Below, in pieces: positions 9,101-17,926 of a DNA stretch of 64,000 bases. The first letter of the stretch is position 1, and each line of letters starts with the position of its first letter. Source of the DNA: Terriglobia bacterium (GTDB lineage: Bacteria; Acidobacteriota; Terriglobia; Terriglobales; Acidobacteriaceae); NCBI GenBank assembly GCA_020073665.1, contig JAIQEU010000005.1:1-64000 (forward strand), given 5' to 3'. Position numbers and translations under genes: made by a program. The notes beneath the pieces were generated by a model. It was not told the DNA's origin. It saw nothing but the letters and a program-made list of their open reading frames with translations, and did no database searches.

Positions 9101-10367
9101 GCGGAATTGGACTTTGGGTAAAGTCGAACATGTCCAGGATGTCATTGGTATTTGGATTCCCATCGCGCAGTGGATTAAGTGTCGGCAGTCCAAAACGCTC
9201 TTCGATCGTCTTTAGTACCGAAGCATAGTCGTACTGAGTGTGAGAGATGAAACCGGGTTTTGCGTAGGGAGAGATGACGATCAGCGGCACGCGTGGCCCC
9301 AGACCGAATGCGTCGACCTGGTAGGGCGCGGGTGAGACCGGATCGTAGAGTCCGCCGAAGTCGTCCCAGGTCAAGACAATCATCGTGGTATTCCACAAGG
9401 CCGAATTGCTCATGACGGCGTTGATCTGGGTCACAAGCCAATTTTCGCCAGCACAGATGCTCCAGGGTAAGTGGTCGGAAACGCCACCTTCGGTGACCAG
9501 CCAGCTCACCGCGGGAAGCTGGCCGTTCATGGCGTCCATGGCGAACTGCGAGTCCAGGAACGCGTGCTGGGTCCACTGCGAAGTGTTGCGGATGTGATTG
9601 ATAGCCACAAACCCGCTCCACCCGAAGCCCTTGGGTGCATAGGATTTCCAGGAGATGCCGGCGTTGTTCAGGCTGTCGCCCATAGTCGCGAAATCGAAGC
9701 AGGGGAATTGGGTGATGATGTCGCCACGAGCGTCCATGACGTTGGCGGTGGCGCCGGGGCCGGCATCGGCACAGGCGGCAGGACGGTCGGTGGGATCGAT
9801 GGGGTTCTTGGTCTGCGAGATGATATTGCCAGTCTGGGCCGCGACCGTGAACACGTGGTTGGGGAAACTGGGCGCGTGCATGGAACTGAACGTGTTGTCA
9901 GATATCCCGAATTTTTGCGCGTACATCCAGTAGTTGGGCAGGTCCGCCTGCTGGTACTGGGCGAAGCAGTACAGGTCTCCCTGGAAGCTACACTGGAAGC
10001 CCGACTGCAGGAGCAGATCGAAGCCATCCATTTTGCCCCAGTCCATGGCGATCAGGGTGTCGCCCCAGGAGTGGCCGATGTCGCGCGGTATGGCGTCAGG
10101 CATGCGTTGGAGCGGGATGACCTGCCCGGTAGACATCAGCCCCAGGTTCGTCCCATTGACCCCCGGGAACAAGCCGAACATGGAGTTGAAGCTGCGGTTC
10201 TCCTTGACGATGAACACGATGTGCTGGATGTTATTGAAACCAGAAGGCAAGGCCTTGCCGGTCGAGTCCACGCCGGGAACGGCAGCGTCCGTTGTCTGGG
10301 CGCAGGCCCCCGCGACGAGCGAAAGGACCAGGGAAAGCGTCAATATACGAAACCAGCTAACACGCAT
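6105..10367 (-). CDS. secreted phosphoesterase (PF04185-like) fused to anchor-D, IPT and FG-GAP repeats
   Basis: A 1420-residue exported protein. After a signal peptide (about 1-24) comes a phospholipase C/acid-phosphatase-type phosphoesterase domain (about 45-430), opening with [18 protein letters not shown] and containing [13 protein letters not shown]. Then follow about three choice-of-anchor-D (ASPM/SPD-2/Hydin-like) repeats (about 450-780), an IPT/TIG-like domain (about 790-880), seven or so FG-GAP/VCBS repeats recognisable by DFNGDGxxDLAV and GNGDGTF (about 885-1190), and two more anchor-D repeats to the C terminus. Known family members cleave phosphodiester or phosphomonoester bonds. 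The repeats suggest surface or matrix binding, possibly with calcium. It is 75 bases downstream of the carrier-protein gene, so it may be read through from the biosynthetic locus or have its own promoter. Confidence 0.85.
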   Translation of the reverse strand: MRVSWFRILTLSLVLSLVAGACAQTTDAAVPGVDSTGKALPSGFNNIQHIVFIVKENRSFNSMFGLFPGVNGTNLGLMSTGQVIPLQRMPDAIPRDIGHSWGDTLIAMDWGKMDGFDLLLQSGFQCSFQGDLYCFAQYQQADLPNYWMYAQKFGISDNTFSSMHAPSFPNHVFTVAAQTGNIISQTKNPIDPTDRPAACADAGPGATANVMDARGDIITQFPCFDFATMGDSLNNAGISWKSYAPKGFGWSGFVAINHIRNTSQWTQHAFLDSQFAMDAMNGQLPAVSWLVTEGGVSDHLPWSICAGENWLVTQINAVMSNSALWNTTMIVLTWDDFGGLYDPVSPAPYQVDAFGLGPRVPLIVISPYAKPGFISHTQYDYASVLKTIEERFGLPTLNPLRDGNPNTNDILDMFDFTQSPIPPFQTPLRQCSPVGTTSLTFQTGKVGSVVATRTVLIANYNPTQSLSFSGISLSGSSDFTQTSNCSTIPPNPGRPFFCTVNVTFTPSGAGPRSGLLTVTDSDATSPQMVSITGAGTALTLSKALLSFGTVVVGQPSTKQTTTLTNTGTTTITLNSVVPAGVDYASSTTCGTSLGANASCTISSTFTPTTTGTRYGTVTVNSSDPGGPLVLGLTGSGTHVSISPPLLTFGNQAINTTSSPQTVTITNKGTTTLNFVNPDSSNAGIDVIASFTPPPGQGKVVPLPQPSAEFFQTNTCGNSLAGGASCTITVTFSPNSVGTRSAEGRIFDMDPDSPYIIPFTGTGTAELTNGVPFLSQPLVPSAAVPGAATLTLAVNGVNLVSGATVNWDGAALATTFVSSNKLTATVPSSKLTAPHNALITVTNPAPGGGKSNLAYFDVVNPVSSVSFVKTDTNVGNNPKWVSTADFNGDNKLDLAIANFFDNTVTVYTGNGDGTFTLSATLILDAGAGPVSLATSDFNNDGKLDLIVAEQTRTPASDVKVFLGNGDGTFIPGPYGSTNESVQPTWLAAGDFDRNGSQDFAVANSVDPTTSIVMGNGDSSFYWTDSPPVGRAGPVGVVLGDFNGDGFLDFAELNKTDKSVSVGLGVGDTTFTAASARSTVGNGAVAIAAADFNGDGFLDLAVVNQGDNNVNILLGQGNGNFVSNPALTGLSSPDAVATGDFNGDGKVDLAVANSSAGTVSLFFGNGNGTFQTKVDYPVGSNPTSIAVGDFNGDGAQDLAVTNGGSNTVSILKQAVSGSPNVLLAPTSLTFPVVLVNKPSKPLTVTLTNNGTATLTISSIAASGDFGQTNNCGTSVGAGLSCTITVIFTPTTNGVRTGSISITDNAPGSPQMVPLNGRGTFLKISPGTLNFGNQPVGTTSNPKTVTMMNTGTAAIPITFKFTGTAANDYAQINTCGASLAGGATCTASVTFTPSQTGTRAAGLAITDGNGGGTQQVKLTGNGT

Positions 10368-10441
10368 TGTTACACCTCTAAATCTTGGGAGTGAAATGTT
10401 CGGGGACCCGTTACATCAAAATCTGCTGGACGCCTGCACGC

Positions 10442-10720
10442 TTACGCGGTGGCAGGGGCCTGGCCTTTGACCGCTCCAAGTTTGGCGGTGACGAAGCGGT
10501 CGATGTCGTCAATGGTCTGAAAATTGTCGTTGATGATTTCGTCGTCGGGGATGCGTACACCGAAGCTCTCTTCCAGGAAGGAAACGAGCCGGAAAATTCC
10601 CAGCGAGTCGACGATGCCGCGAGATATCAGCGAGTCCGCGTCGGACAGCTCGGTGATGCCCTTGCCGCGAGCGTTCTCCATCACGAACTCGCGAATCTGC
10701 GACTTGAGGTTGCTTTCCAT
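10442..10720 (-). CDS. stand-alone peptidyl/acyl carrier protein
   Basis: A 92-residue carrier protein with the phosphopantetheine site GIVDSLGIF, Ser39 being the attachment residue. The flanking helices (FLEESFGVRIPDDEI) are typical of free-standing carrier proteins used with discrete adenylating enzymes. The order carrier, adenylation enzyme, acyl-CoA dehydrogenase matches the known set that turns proline into pyrrole-2-carbonyl-S-carrier (PltL/RedO-type carriers). That role is inference from neighbours. The start ATG 10720 has an aaccaaggaga site upstream on the - strand. It is the last biosynthetic gene before the large phosphoesterase. Confidence 0.88.
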   Translation of the reverse strand: MESNLKSQIREFVMENARGKGITELSDADSLISRGIVDSLGIFRLVSFLEESFGVRIPDDEIINDNFQTIDDIDRFVTAKLGAVKGQAPATA

Positions 10721-10792
10721 CTGATTCTCCTTGGTTTTCTAGTCACAACCGAGATTCCTCGCCGGCCGAAGCCGGTTCGGAACGAACTTAGC

Positions 10793-10812
10793 GGCGCGAC
10801 TGAAGTCGCGCC
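10793..10812. repeat. REP-like palindrome with GACTGAAGTC core (copy 2)
   Basis: ggcgcgact / agtcgcgcc is a perfect 9-bp stem around GA, followed by ctttc. It shares its core with the copy at 5907-5922. It sits in the 114-base gap between the carrier-protein and adenylation genes. Confidence 0.6.
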
Positions 10813-10834
10813 CTTTCAAAACTGGACCTTCAAG

Positions 10835-12415
10835 CTACACGACAGCCACGCTGGCCTGGGCCAGCGACACTCGGTCTACTTTTCCGGTTGAGGTCTTGGG
10901 CAGGGTGTCGCGCAACTCGATCATTTCCGGAATCATGTAATTGGGGATGCGGGCGGCGCAGTGCTGCTGCAGGTCGACCACGCTCAGCGAGCCGGGCTGG
11001 TGCAGCGCGACGACGGCCTTGATGCGGGCGCCGATTTCTTCATCGGGGATGGCAATGGCGGCCGCTTCCCGCACTCCGGAATGGCTGAGCAGCGCGGCTT
11101 CGATCTCACCCAACTCAATGCGATACCCGCGGCTCTTGATCTGGTTGTCGCGGCGGCCGAGGAAGAGGTAGTCGCCGTACTCGTCGAGCATGACCAGGTC
11201 GCCGGTCTTGTACATCTTCTCCTGGAAGTGCGGCTGAAAGCGGTTGGGCACGCACATTTTCGCGGTCTTTTCCGGGTCGGCCCAGTAGCCGTTGGTCACC
11301 GACGGCCCGCGCACGTAAAGCTCGCCCACCTCGCCTGGCTGGGTAACGATGTGGTCATTATCGTCGACGGCGAACACTTCGGTATTAGTGCAAGCCTTGC
11401 CGATAGGCAGCTTGTCCTGGGTCTTCAGCCGTTCGCGGTCAACCGTGTAGTAGGTGCAGACGTTGGTCTCGGTGGGGCCGTACAGGTTGTGGAGTTCGAT
11501 ATGGGGCAGTAACTCGGCAAGCTGCTTCAGGTATTTTTGCGGGAAGACTTCGCCAGCGAAGAGGATGATGCGCAGCCGAGCCAGTTTCTCGGCCTTCATG
11601 TTTCCGTGCAGCAACAGGAAAACCAGCGCCGAGGGCACCGAATACCAGATGCTGATCTCCTGCTCAACCATCCACTTGGACAGGCTGGCGGGAAATTTCG
11701 CGGTGTCATCGGGGACCATGTAGACGGTCGCCCCGGCTTTGATGGCGTTGTAGACGTCGAACACGGAGAGATCGAAGTGCAACGGAGCGTGGTTCGACAC
11801 GTGGTCGTCGCTGCGAACGGAAAAGGTCTCGGCGCACCATTCGATGAAAGTCAACGCATTCTGGTGCGAGAGCATGACGCCTTTGGGGCGTCCCGTCGAA
11901 CCCGAGGTGTACAGGATGTACGCCAGATCGGTAGTGGTGGCTTGCAGGCTGGGGGCGTGATCCGCCGGAAACGCGGAGAGCTCGCTCCAGGAGACTACGT
12001 CCGGACGGTCAAGGCCGTTGGCCTTGTCCTCCGTCAGCAAGCTGAATTCGACCGATGGAATCTTACTGGCGTCGAGGCCGCGCAGGCGGTCGCCGTTGGT
12101 GATGAGGCCTTTCATGGCGCAGTTGCTGATGATGTAGGCGATGCGGTCGGCTGGAGCCAAGGGATCGAGGGGCACGTACACGCCACCCGCCTTGAGCACG
12201 CCGAACATGGCGGCCAGCGATTCCACTGCCTTGGGAAAGTAGATCCCGATGCGGTCGCCCTTCTCGACTCCGCGGCTGCGCAGCAGGTGTGCAACCTGGT
12301 TGGAGCGCTGCTCGAGCTCGCGGTAGGTGAGAGTGCGTCCGCGGGCCCAGACCGCGGGCTTATCGGGAAATTGCCTAACGCTTTCCGTTAACAGCTGTTG
12401 CAGGATGTAAGGCAT
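10835..12415 (-). CDS. free-standing adenylation enzyme, predicted L-prolyl-carrier-protein ligase
   Basis: A 526-residue AMP-forming ligase with core motifs YTSGSTGRPKG (169-179), YGPTE (312-316), YKTGD (402-406) and Lys512 in TSTGKVDR. Mapping the ten specificity positions onto GrsA gives D215 L216 F219 Y258 L285 A287 L311 V319 C320 K512. From memory, prolyl ligases of pyrrole pathways (PltF, RedM, CloN4, CouN4) carry D-L-L-Y-L-A-L-V-C-K, a single difference. It should activate L-proline and load it on the carrier at 10442. The next genes upstream in the operon are an acyl-CoA dehydrogenase and an NRPS, the expected partners. A D-alanine or other amino-acid ligase is the main alternative, less likely given the code. 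Confidence 0.85.
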   Translation of the reverse strand: MPYILQQLLTESVRQFPDKPAVWARGRTLTYRELEQRSNQVAHLLRSRGVEKGDRIGIYFPKAVESLAAMFGVLKAGGVYVPLDPLAPADRIAYIISNCAMKGLITNGDRLRGLDASKIPSVEFSLLTEDKANGLDRPDVVSWSELSAFPADHAPSLQATTTDLAYILYTSGSTGRPKGVMLSHQNALTFIEWCAETFSVRSDDHVSNHAPLHFDLSVFDVYNAIKAGATVYMVPDDTAKFPASLSKWMVEQEISIWYSVPSALVFLLLHGNMKAEKLARLRIILFAGEVFPQKYLKQLAELLPHIELHNLYGPTETNVCTYYTVDRERLKTQDKLPIGKACTNTEVFAVDDNDHIVTQPGEVGELYVRGPSVTNGYWADPEKTAKMCVPNRFQPHFQEKMYKTGDLVMLDEYGDYLFLGRRDNQIKSRGYRIELGEIEAALLSHSGVREAAAIAIPDEEIGARIKAVVALHQPGSLSVVDLQQHCAARIPNYMIPEMIELRDTLPKTSTGKVDRVSLAQASVAVV

Positions 12416-12444
12416 AGTTCGTATCCCAGGAACCTGACTTTGGG

Positions 12445-13590
12445 TTACAACCCGTGCAGCCCGGCAATGATCTTCTTCTGGATCTCGGAGGTGCCGGAGT
12501 AAATTTTCGACGAGATAGCGTCGCGCAGCTCGCGCTCAATCTGGTACTCGGTCATGTAGCCGTAGCCGCCGTGAATCTGGATTGCGTCCAGGGCGTTGGC
12601 GACGCAGGACTCGCTGACATAAAGCTTGGCCATGGAAGCTTCGCGCAGCGGATGTCTTCCCTGCTCTTTCAGCCAGGCAGCCTTGTAGAGGATGAGGCGA
12701 GCGGTTTCCAGGCGAACATCCATGTCGGCGATCTTGTTGGCGATGGCCGGGAACTGTCCGATGGGCTGGCCAAACTGGGTGCGCTCCTTAGCGTAGCTGA
12801 CCGAGGTTTCGAGCATGCGCTGCATGCCGCCGAGGTGGCTGGCCAGGATGCAGATCCGCTCCCACTCCATGGAGGCGGTAAAGATGGCCTGGCCTCCGCC
12901 TTCCTTGCCGAGCAGGTTTTCGACCGGCACTTCGCAATCCTGAAACGCCAACTCGGCCATGGGCGAGGTGCGCAGCCCCATCTTGTGCAGCTTGCGGCTG
13001 ATGGTGAATCCCGGTGTTCCCTTCTCCACGATGAAGGCAGAAACTCCGGCAGCGCCTTTCTCGGGATAGAGATTGGCAAACACAATCACCAGGTCGGCAT
13101 AGACCGCGTTGGTGATGAAAGTCTTGCTGCCGTTGATTACGTAGCGATCGCCCTTGCGCTCGGCCCGGGAGCGCATGCTGTAGGCGTCGGACCCGGACAT
13201 GGGCTCGGTCATGGCATGAACGCCGACCCACTCTCCGCTAACCAGCTTGGGAAGGTAACGTTCCTTCTGCGCGGGCGTGCCGAAATGCAGCAGCGGCACT
13301 TCGGAGCTCCACATGTGGGCGTTGATGGAGAACATCAGGCCGTTGTCGCGGCAGCCGTAGCCCAGGGCCTCGAGCGCGCAAACCGTGGTCAGGATGCCGG
13401 CCTCACTGCCGCCGTATTCTTTGGAAATCGGCAGGCCCTGGATCCCGAACTTGCCGCACTTGCGCCAGCCCTCCCAATCGAATTCCTCCTTGAGATCGCG
13501 CTCCACGACGTCGGAGTTGAGTTCCTCTTTGGCGAAGCGAATTACTTCGCGTCGAAACGCCTGCTGTTCTTCGTTCCAGGAAAAGTCCAA
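12445..13590 (-). CDS. acyl-CoA-dehydrogenase-like flavoprotein, predicted prolyl-S-carrier dehydrogenase
   Basis: A 381-residue FAD enzyme of normal family length, with EPMSGSDA (129-136), SKTFITNA (155-162) and the C-terminal GGYGYMTEY (341-349). The usual catalytic Glu before GTSEI is Ser365 here (IYSGT). A Glu instead occurs in MEWERI at E244, the place used by isovaleryl-CoA dehydrogenase. I recall the same arrangement for the prolyl-carrier dehydrogenases PltE/RedW, which oxidise L-prolyl-S-PCP to the pyrrole thioester. The start is TTG 13590; no in-frame ATG exists close by. It lies between the NRPS and the adenylation gene with gaps of 46 and 29 bases. Confidence 0.85.
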   Translation of the reverse strand: MDFSWNEEQQAFRREVIRFAKEELNSDVVERDLKEEFDWEGWRKCGKFGIQGLPISKEYGGSEAGILTTVCALEALGYGCRDNGLMFSINAHMWSSEVPLLHFGTPAQKERYLPKLVSGEWVGVHAMTEPMSGSDAYSMRSRAERKGDRYVINGSKTFITNAVYADLVIVFANLYPEKGAAGVSAFIVEKGTPGFTISRKLHKMGLRTSPMAELAFQDCEVPVENLLGKEGGGQAIFTASMEWERICILASHLGGMQRMLETSVSYAKERTQFGQPIGQFPAIANKIADMDVRLETARLILYKAAWLKEQGRHPLREASMAKLYVSESCVANALDAIQIHGGYGYMTEYQIERELRDAISSKIYSGTSEIQKKIIAGLHGL

Positions 13591-13636
13591 GGTTCTTTCA
13601 TCTCTCCTTGCGGAAAAAATGTATGGCCGACTGCGT

Positions 13637-16600
13637 CTACGCCGAAACCAAATTCTCGTCCTCGGCAGCCTGTTCGGCCCGGGCCTGCGCCTTAAGCAGA
13701 GACTCCGCCAGCGCTTTGGCCACGAGGTGCACGGCTGGCTCCTTCAAGAAATTCGTGTGTCCGCCGGGGACTTCGTAAACGTCGGCGCCGCCTGTCGCCA
13801 TGCGCTTCCAGCCCAGGGTGGTGTCGGGATCGGGATAGCGCATGGTGCCCAGGTTGGCTGGCCGGAACAGCGTGACGAGACCGGGATACGATCCCGAGGG
13901 GCGGTACGCCGAGGCTGAACGTCCCATCAGGCGGAAGGTGTCGCTCTTCACCAACGGCAACGGCTTTCCCAGTACTCGAGAAAGCTTGAAGCTGGCTTTC
14001 CACATTCCGTTCTTCATGTGCCAGCGGAGCCAGTTGCGAAGGCTGCCGTCCGAACCTTCCTGCTGGGAGAAGTTGAACAGATGCTTCTTCACCTTCTGGG
14101 TGAGGAACTTCATCCGGTCGCCGTTGGAGTCCAGGTTGGGATAGCCGGGCGCGGGCGAGTCGAACAGCGCCAGCAACGCCACTTCCTCGCCTTGGGCGTG
14201 CAGTTCCTGCGCCATGGCGTAGGCTACGCGGCCGGCCAGGCACATGCCCCCGAGGTAGTACGGGCCCTTAGGCTGGAAGGAGCGCATCCGGCTAACGAGT
14301 TCGCCGGCGATTTCCTCCAGCGGGCGCTCCAGTTTTTTGTCGAACATGTCGTCGTAGGGCAACACGTAAACCGGTTGGTCGGGCCCCAGTTCCTGTGCCA
14401 GCAAGCGGTAGCCCATGCGGGCGTGCACAAAGAAGAAGGGTGGCTTGGAACCGCCGGACTGGATTTCGACCAGCCAGTGTGCCGACTGGTCTGCGCCCAG
14501 GCTCTTGGCCAGCAACTCAATTGTGGGCGCGCTGAACAACGTCGCCAGGGGCAACTTCCTGCCAAACACTGTTTCTACTTGCGCAAACAGGCGCGAACCT
14601 AACAGAGAGTGTCCACCCAGTTCGAAGAAGTTGTCGGTGACGCTGACAGGGCTGACACCGAGAACCCTTTCCCATATCTCCGCCAGGCGCGCTTCGGTCT
14701 GGTTTCGGGGACCGACAAAGGCGTCCGCCTCTTCCCTCTTGTATTCCGGCGCCGGCAAGGCGCGGCGGTCAACTTTGCCGTTAGGCGTCAGGGGAAATTC
14801 TTCCATGAAGACAACCGTGGAAGGCACCATGTACTCGGGAAGCTTTTGCCGCAACTGGTCGCGCAATTCTTCGCCGGTGAGCGCGATGCCGCCATCCCTG
14901 ATCACGTAAGCAGCCAGGCGCTTGTCGCCGGGCTTGTCTTCGCGGACCACAACGACGTTCTGCGCCACGCCGGGACACTTGCCCAACACCGCCTCGATCT
15001 CCCCCAGTTCGATGCGGAAACCGCGTACCTTGACCTGGAAATCGGCGCGCCCCAGGAACTGAATGTTTCCATCCGCCAGGTAACGCGTCAGATCTCCGGT
15101 GCGGTACATCCGGGCTCCGGGTTTGCTGCTGAAGGGATCTGGAATGAAGCGTTCCGCTGTCAGTTCGGGGCGGCCAAGGTAGCCGCGCGCTACGCCATCG
15201 CCACCGATGTAGAGTTCTCCGGGCACACCGACCGGCATGGGCGCTTTGTGCGCGTCCAGGATGTACATGGTGTTGTTGCCGATAGGACGGCCGATAGGGG
15301 CAACGCCGGGCATGCCGTGCTCAACCTTGTATACGGAAGACCAGATGGTGGTCTCGGTCGGGCCATACATGTTCCAGAGCTCGGAACAGCGCGGGAGCAG
15401 TTGCTCAGCCAGGTTGTGGGGCAGAGCCTCGCCGCCGCACAGGATCTTGAGCTTCGGATTACCCGGCCAATCCATATCCAGCAGCAGGCGCCAGGTCGCG
15501 GGAGTGGCTTGCATCACGGTTGCATGGTGACGCTTCAACAACGCCATCAACTTGCCACCGTCCGAGGCTTCATCCTTGGAAGCAATCACTACGCGTGCGC
15601 CGGTCACCAGCGGCAAATAGAGTTCCAGGCCAGCAATGTCAAACGACAACGTGGTCACCGCCAGCAGCACGTCTTTGGGACTAAGCCCCGGCTGCTTGAG
15701 AATGGTATTCAGGAAATTCACCACGTTGCGGTGTTCGAGCTGCACCCCCTTGGGGTTGCCCGTAGAACCTGAGGTGTAGAGCACATAAATCAGGTTCTCG
15801 GGCTTGGAGATACTGGCAAGGTTCTCTGCGCTTTCTTGGGCGATCGCATCCCAATCCGCGTCCAGGCAAATAACCTCGGCGGAGTGCTCCGGCAGCGAGG
15901 TCAACAGCGACTCCTGCGTAATCAGGATGGGCGCCTTGGCGTCCTGGATAATGAAACCGATGCGCTCACGGGGGAAGGCGGGGTCGAGCGGAACGTAGGC
16001 ACCGCCGGCCTTCTGGATTCCGAGAAGGCCTACCATCATGTCGATGGAACGTTCAATGCTGAGCCCAACCAGGGTCTCGGTCGTCACGCTCCGGTTGCGC
16101 AGGTAACGCGCCAACTGGTTGGCGCGGGCATTCAGTTCGGCGTAGGTAATACGCTGGTCGCCGAACACCACCGCAACTTCATTTGGGGTGCGCTGCGCCT
16201 GCTGCTCGAACCATTGGTGCAGACAAAGGTCGGGATACTGCTCGTCGGTCTGGTTCCAGTCTTGCAGCAGTTGCCGGTTTTCTGCTTGGGTGAGAAGCGG
16301 CAGGCGCGACAAAGGCTGGCTGGAATCGGCCACGACTGCCAGCAACAGCTCGCGGAAGTGACCCGCCATACGGGCGATGGTGCTTTGGTCGAACAGATCG
16401 CTGTACTCCCAGGTGACCGCGATTCCGTTTTCATCTTCATTGAAGTACACGACCAGGTCGAACTTCGCGGTGCCGTTCTGTAACCAGAGGAATTGGGTCT
16501 CGAGGCCATCCAGCTTGAGTTTTCGCCATGAGGCCTGTTCTTGGACCAGGATTGCCTGCACCAGCGGGCTCGCGCCCAGGTTGCGATCGGGATGAAGTTC

Positions 16601-17821
16601 CTGGACGATCCTGCCGAAGGGCACATCCTGGTGAGCGAATGCCCCAATGGCCATTTCCCGCACCCGTTTCAGCAAGTCGCGGAAACTCGGGTCTCCTGAG
16701 AGATCGGTATACAGCGGGAGAATGTTGATGAAAAATCCGACTTGCCGCTGCAACTCCACCCGGTTGCGATAGGAGATGGGCGATCCCACCACCACCTGCG
16801 CCTGCCCGCTGTGGCGGTGCAGCAAAGTCTGGTACGCCGCCAGCATGGTCATGAACAGCGTGACCCCTTCGCGGCGACTCAGAGCGCGCAGTTCTTTCAT
16901 GAGCGCAGGCTCGAGCAAAGAGAACTGCATCCGGCCACGATAGTTGGCAGTGGACTGCCGGGGATGATCAACCGGCAGTTCGAGCAACGCCGGAGCTCCC
17001 TGCAGTTGCCGCTTCCAATAAGTCAACTGCTTGCTATAGATCTCGCTGGTAAGCCATTCCCGCTGCCAAACCGAATAGTCGGCGTACTGAACCGGCAGCG
17101 GCGCGAGGGGAGAGGGTTTGCCGGCGTTGAAGGCGTTGTACAACTCTCCCACATCCATGGTCATGATTCCAGCCGAGGTACCGTCGCCCACGATGTGATG
17201 AGTAAGCAGCAACAGCACATGCTCGTCGGCTTGCAGCTTGAAGAGCGTAGGCCGAAACAGGATTTCCTTTTCCAGGTCGAATTGATACCGGATCCGCTGC
17301 TGCAACATCTTTTCGAGCTGGGACTCGCGTTCTCCGGCGGAGACCTGCTGCAGGTCGACCACTTCCAGCTTGGCCGGGTCAGCGGGAACAACTTGCTGCA
17401 TGGGCTGGCCATCGACTACAGGAAAGATGGTGCGCAGAGATTCGTGGCGAGCGACCAGCGCGTCCAGGGTCTGCTGCACCGCGCGCTGATTCAACGGGCC
17501 GCGAATGCGCCAACCCAGGAAGATGTTGTACGAGACGTGGGCTTCTTCGAACTGGGAAAGAACCCACAATTCCTCTTGTCGGTACGAGGCCGGAACCGGG
17601 CCGCTACCCTGGCGGCGTTGAATAGCGGGATAGTTGGGAACTGCGTCTCTCCAGCTTTCTCTCCAGTTCCATGGCTGCGCAGAATGGCCGTTGGTTTTGC
17701 CCGTAACCGGGCTTCCGCTTGCGTGCGCAGTCTGACCGTTGGGCTTTGCCGATGGCATCGTGGCCTGCGGGGGCATTGCCGGTGAGCCGCTATTCTCTTC
17801 GGGATTGATCAAATCACTCAT
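13637..17821 (-). CDS. nonribosomal peptide synthetase module, C-A-PCP-TE, predicted glycine-activating
   Basis: A 1394-residue protein. A Pro/Ser-rich leader (1-75) precedes a condensation domain with an intact active site HHIVGDG (208-214). The adenylation domain (about 535-1020) has YTSGSTGNPKG (682-692) and NGKVDRR with Lys1016. A carrier domain has Ser1072 in LGGHSLLG, and a thioesterase covers about 1127-1375. The code read on GrsA positions is D728 I729 L732 Q771 L794 G796 M818 I826 W827 K1016, one residue from a glycine code I recall (DILQLGLIWK). The thioesterase nucleophile motif is GMCLAG with Cys1194 in place of Ser; His1355 (GGHTN) and Asp1221 could complete the triad. It probably joins an acyl donor, likely pyrrole-2-carbonyl, to glycine. 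Confidence 0.88.
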   Translation of the reverse strand: MSDLINPEENSGSPAMPPQATMPSAKPNGQTAHASGSPVTGKTNGHSAQPWNWRESWRDAVPNYPAIQRRQGSGPVPASYRQEELWVLSQFEEAHVSYNIFLGWRIRGPLNQRAVQQTLDALVARHESLRTIFPVVDGQPMQQVVPADPAKLEVVDLQQVSAGERESQLEKMLQQRIRYQFDLEKEILFRPTLFKLQADEHVLLLLTHHIVGDGTSAGIMTMDVGELYNAFNAGKPSPLAPLPVQYADYSVWQREWLTSEIYSKQLTYWKRQLQGAPALLELPVDHPRQSTANYRGRMQFSLLEPALMKELRALSRREGVTLFMTMLAAYQTLLHRHSGQAQVVVGSPISYRNRVELQRQVGFFINILPLYTDLSGDPSFRDLLKRVREMAIGAFAHQDVPFGRIVQELHPDRNLGASPLVQAILVQEQASWRKLKLDGLETQFLWLQNGTAKFDLVVYFNEDENGIAVTWEYSDLFDQSTIARMAGHFRELLLAVVADSSQPLSRLPLLTQAENRQLLQDWNQTDEQYPDLCLHQWFEQQAQRTPNEVAVVFGDQRITYAELNARANQLARYLRNRSVTTETLVGLSIERSIDMMVGLLGIQKAGGAYVPLDPAFPRERIGFIIQDAKAPILITQESLLTSLPEHSAEVICLDADWDAIAQESAENLASISKPENLIYVLYTSGSTGNPKGVQLEHRNVVNFLNTILKQPGLSPKDVLLAVTTLSFDIAGLELYLPLVTGARVVIASKDEASDGGKLMALLKRHHATVMQATPATWRLLLDMDWPGNPKLKILCGGEALPHNLAEQLLPRCSELWNMYGPTETTIWSSVYKVEHGMPGVAPIGRPIGNNTMYILDAHKAPMPVGVPGELYIGGDGVARGYLGRPELTAERFIPDPFSSKPGARMYRTGDLTRYLADGNIQFLGRADFQVKVRGFRIELGEIEAVLGKCPGVAQNVVVVREDKPGDKRLAAYVIRDGGIALTGEELRDQLRQKLPEYMVPSTVVFMEEFPLTPNGKVDRRALPAPEYKREEADAFVGPRNQTEARLAEIWERVLGVSPVSVTDNFFELGGHSLLGSRLFAQVETVFGRKLPLATLFSAPTIELLAKSLGADQSAHWLVEIQSGGSKPPFFFVHARMGYRLLAQELGPDQPVYVLPYDDMFDKKLERPLEEIAGELVSRMRSFQPKGPYYLGGMCLAGRVAYAMAQELHAQGEEVALLALFDSPAPGYPNLDSNGDRMKFLTQKVKKHLFNFSQQEGSDGSLRNWLRWHMKNGMWKASFKLSRVLGKPLPLVKSDTFRLMGRSASAYRPSGSYPGLVTLFRPANLGTMRYPDPDTTLGWKRMATGGADVYEVPGGHTNFLKEPAVHLVAKALAESLLKAQARAEQAAEDENLVSA

Positions 17822-17926
17822 GTAAATCTTGCACCCACCGATGTTCTCAAAGTTTCACGAGCATTTCGGGGGACGGCTGCGGTCGGGAGGGGTCCAGGCA
17901 GTCAAGCACACAAGTAATGATTCCAT

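Noticed and set aside
12454-13695. Long + strand frame (413 residues) opposite the acyl-CoA dehydrogenase
   Set aside because: Antisense shadow of a well-supported gene in GC-rich DNA, with no recognisable domain or start signal.
16742-17785. + strand frame of 347 residues opposite the NRPS condensation domain
   Set aside because: Antisense shadow; the opposite strand has an intact HHxxxDG motif and continuous NRPS domains.
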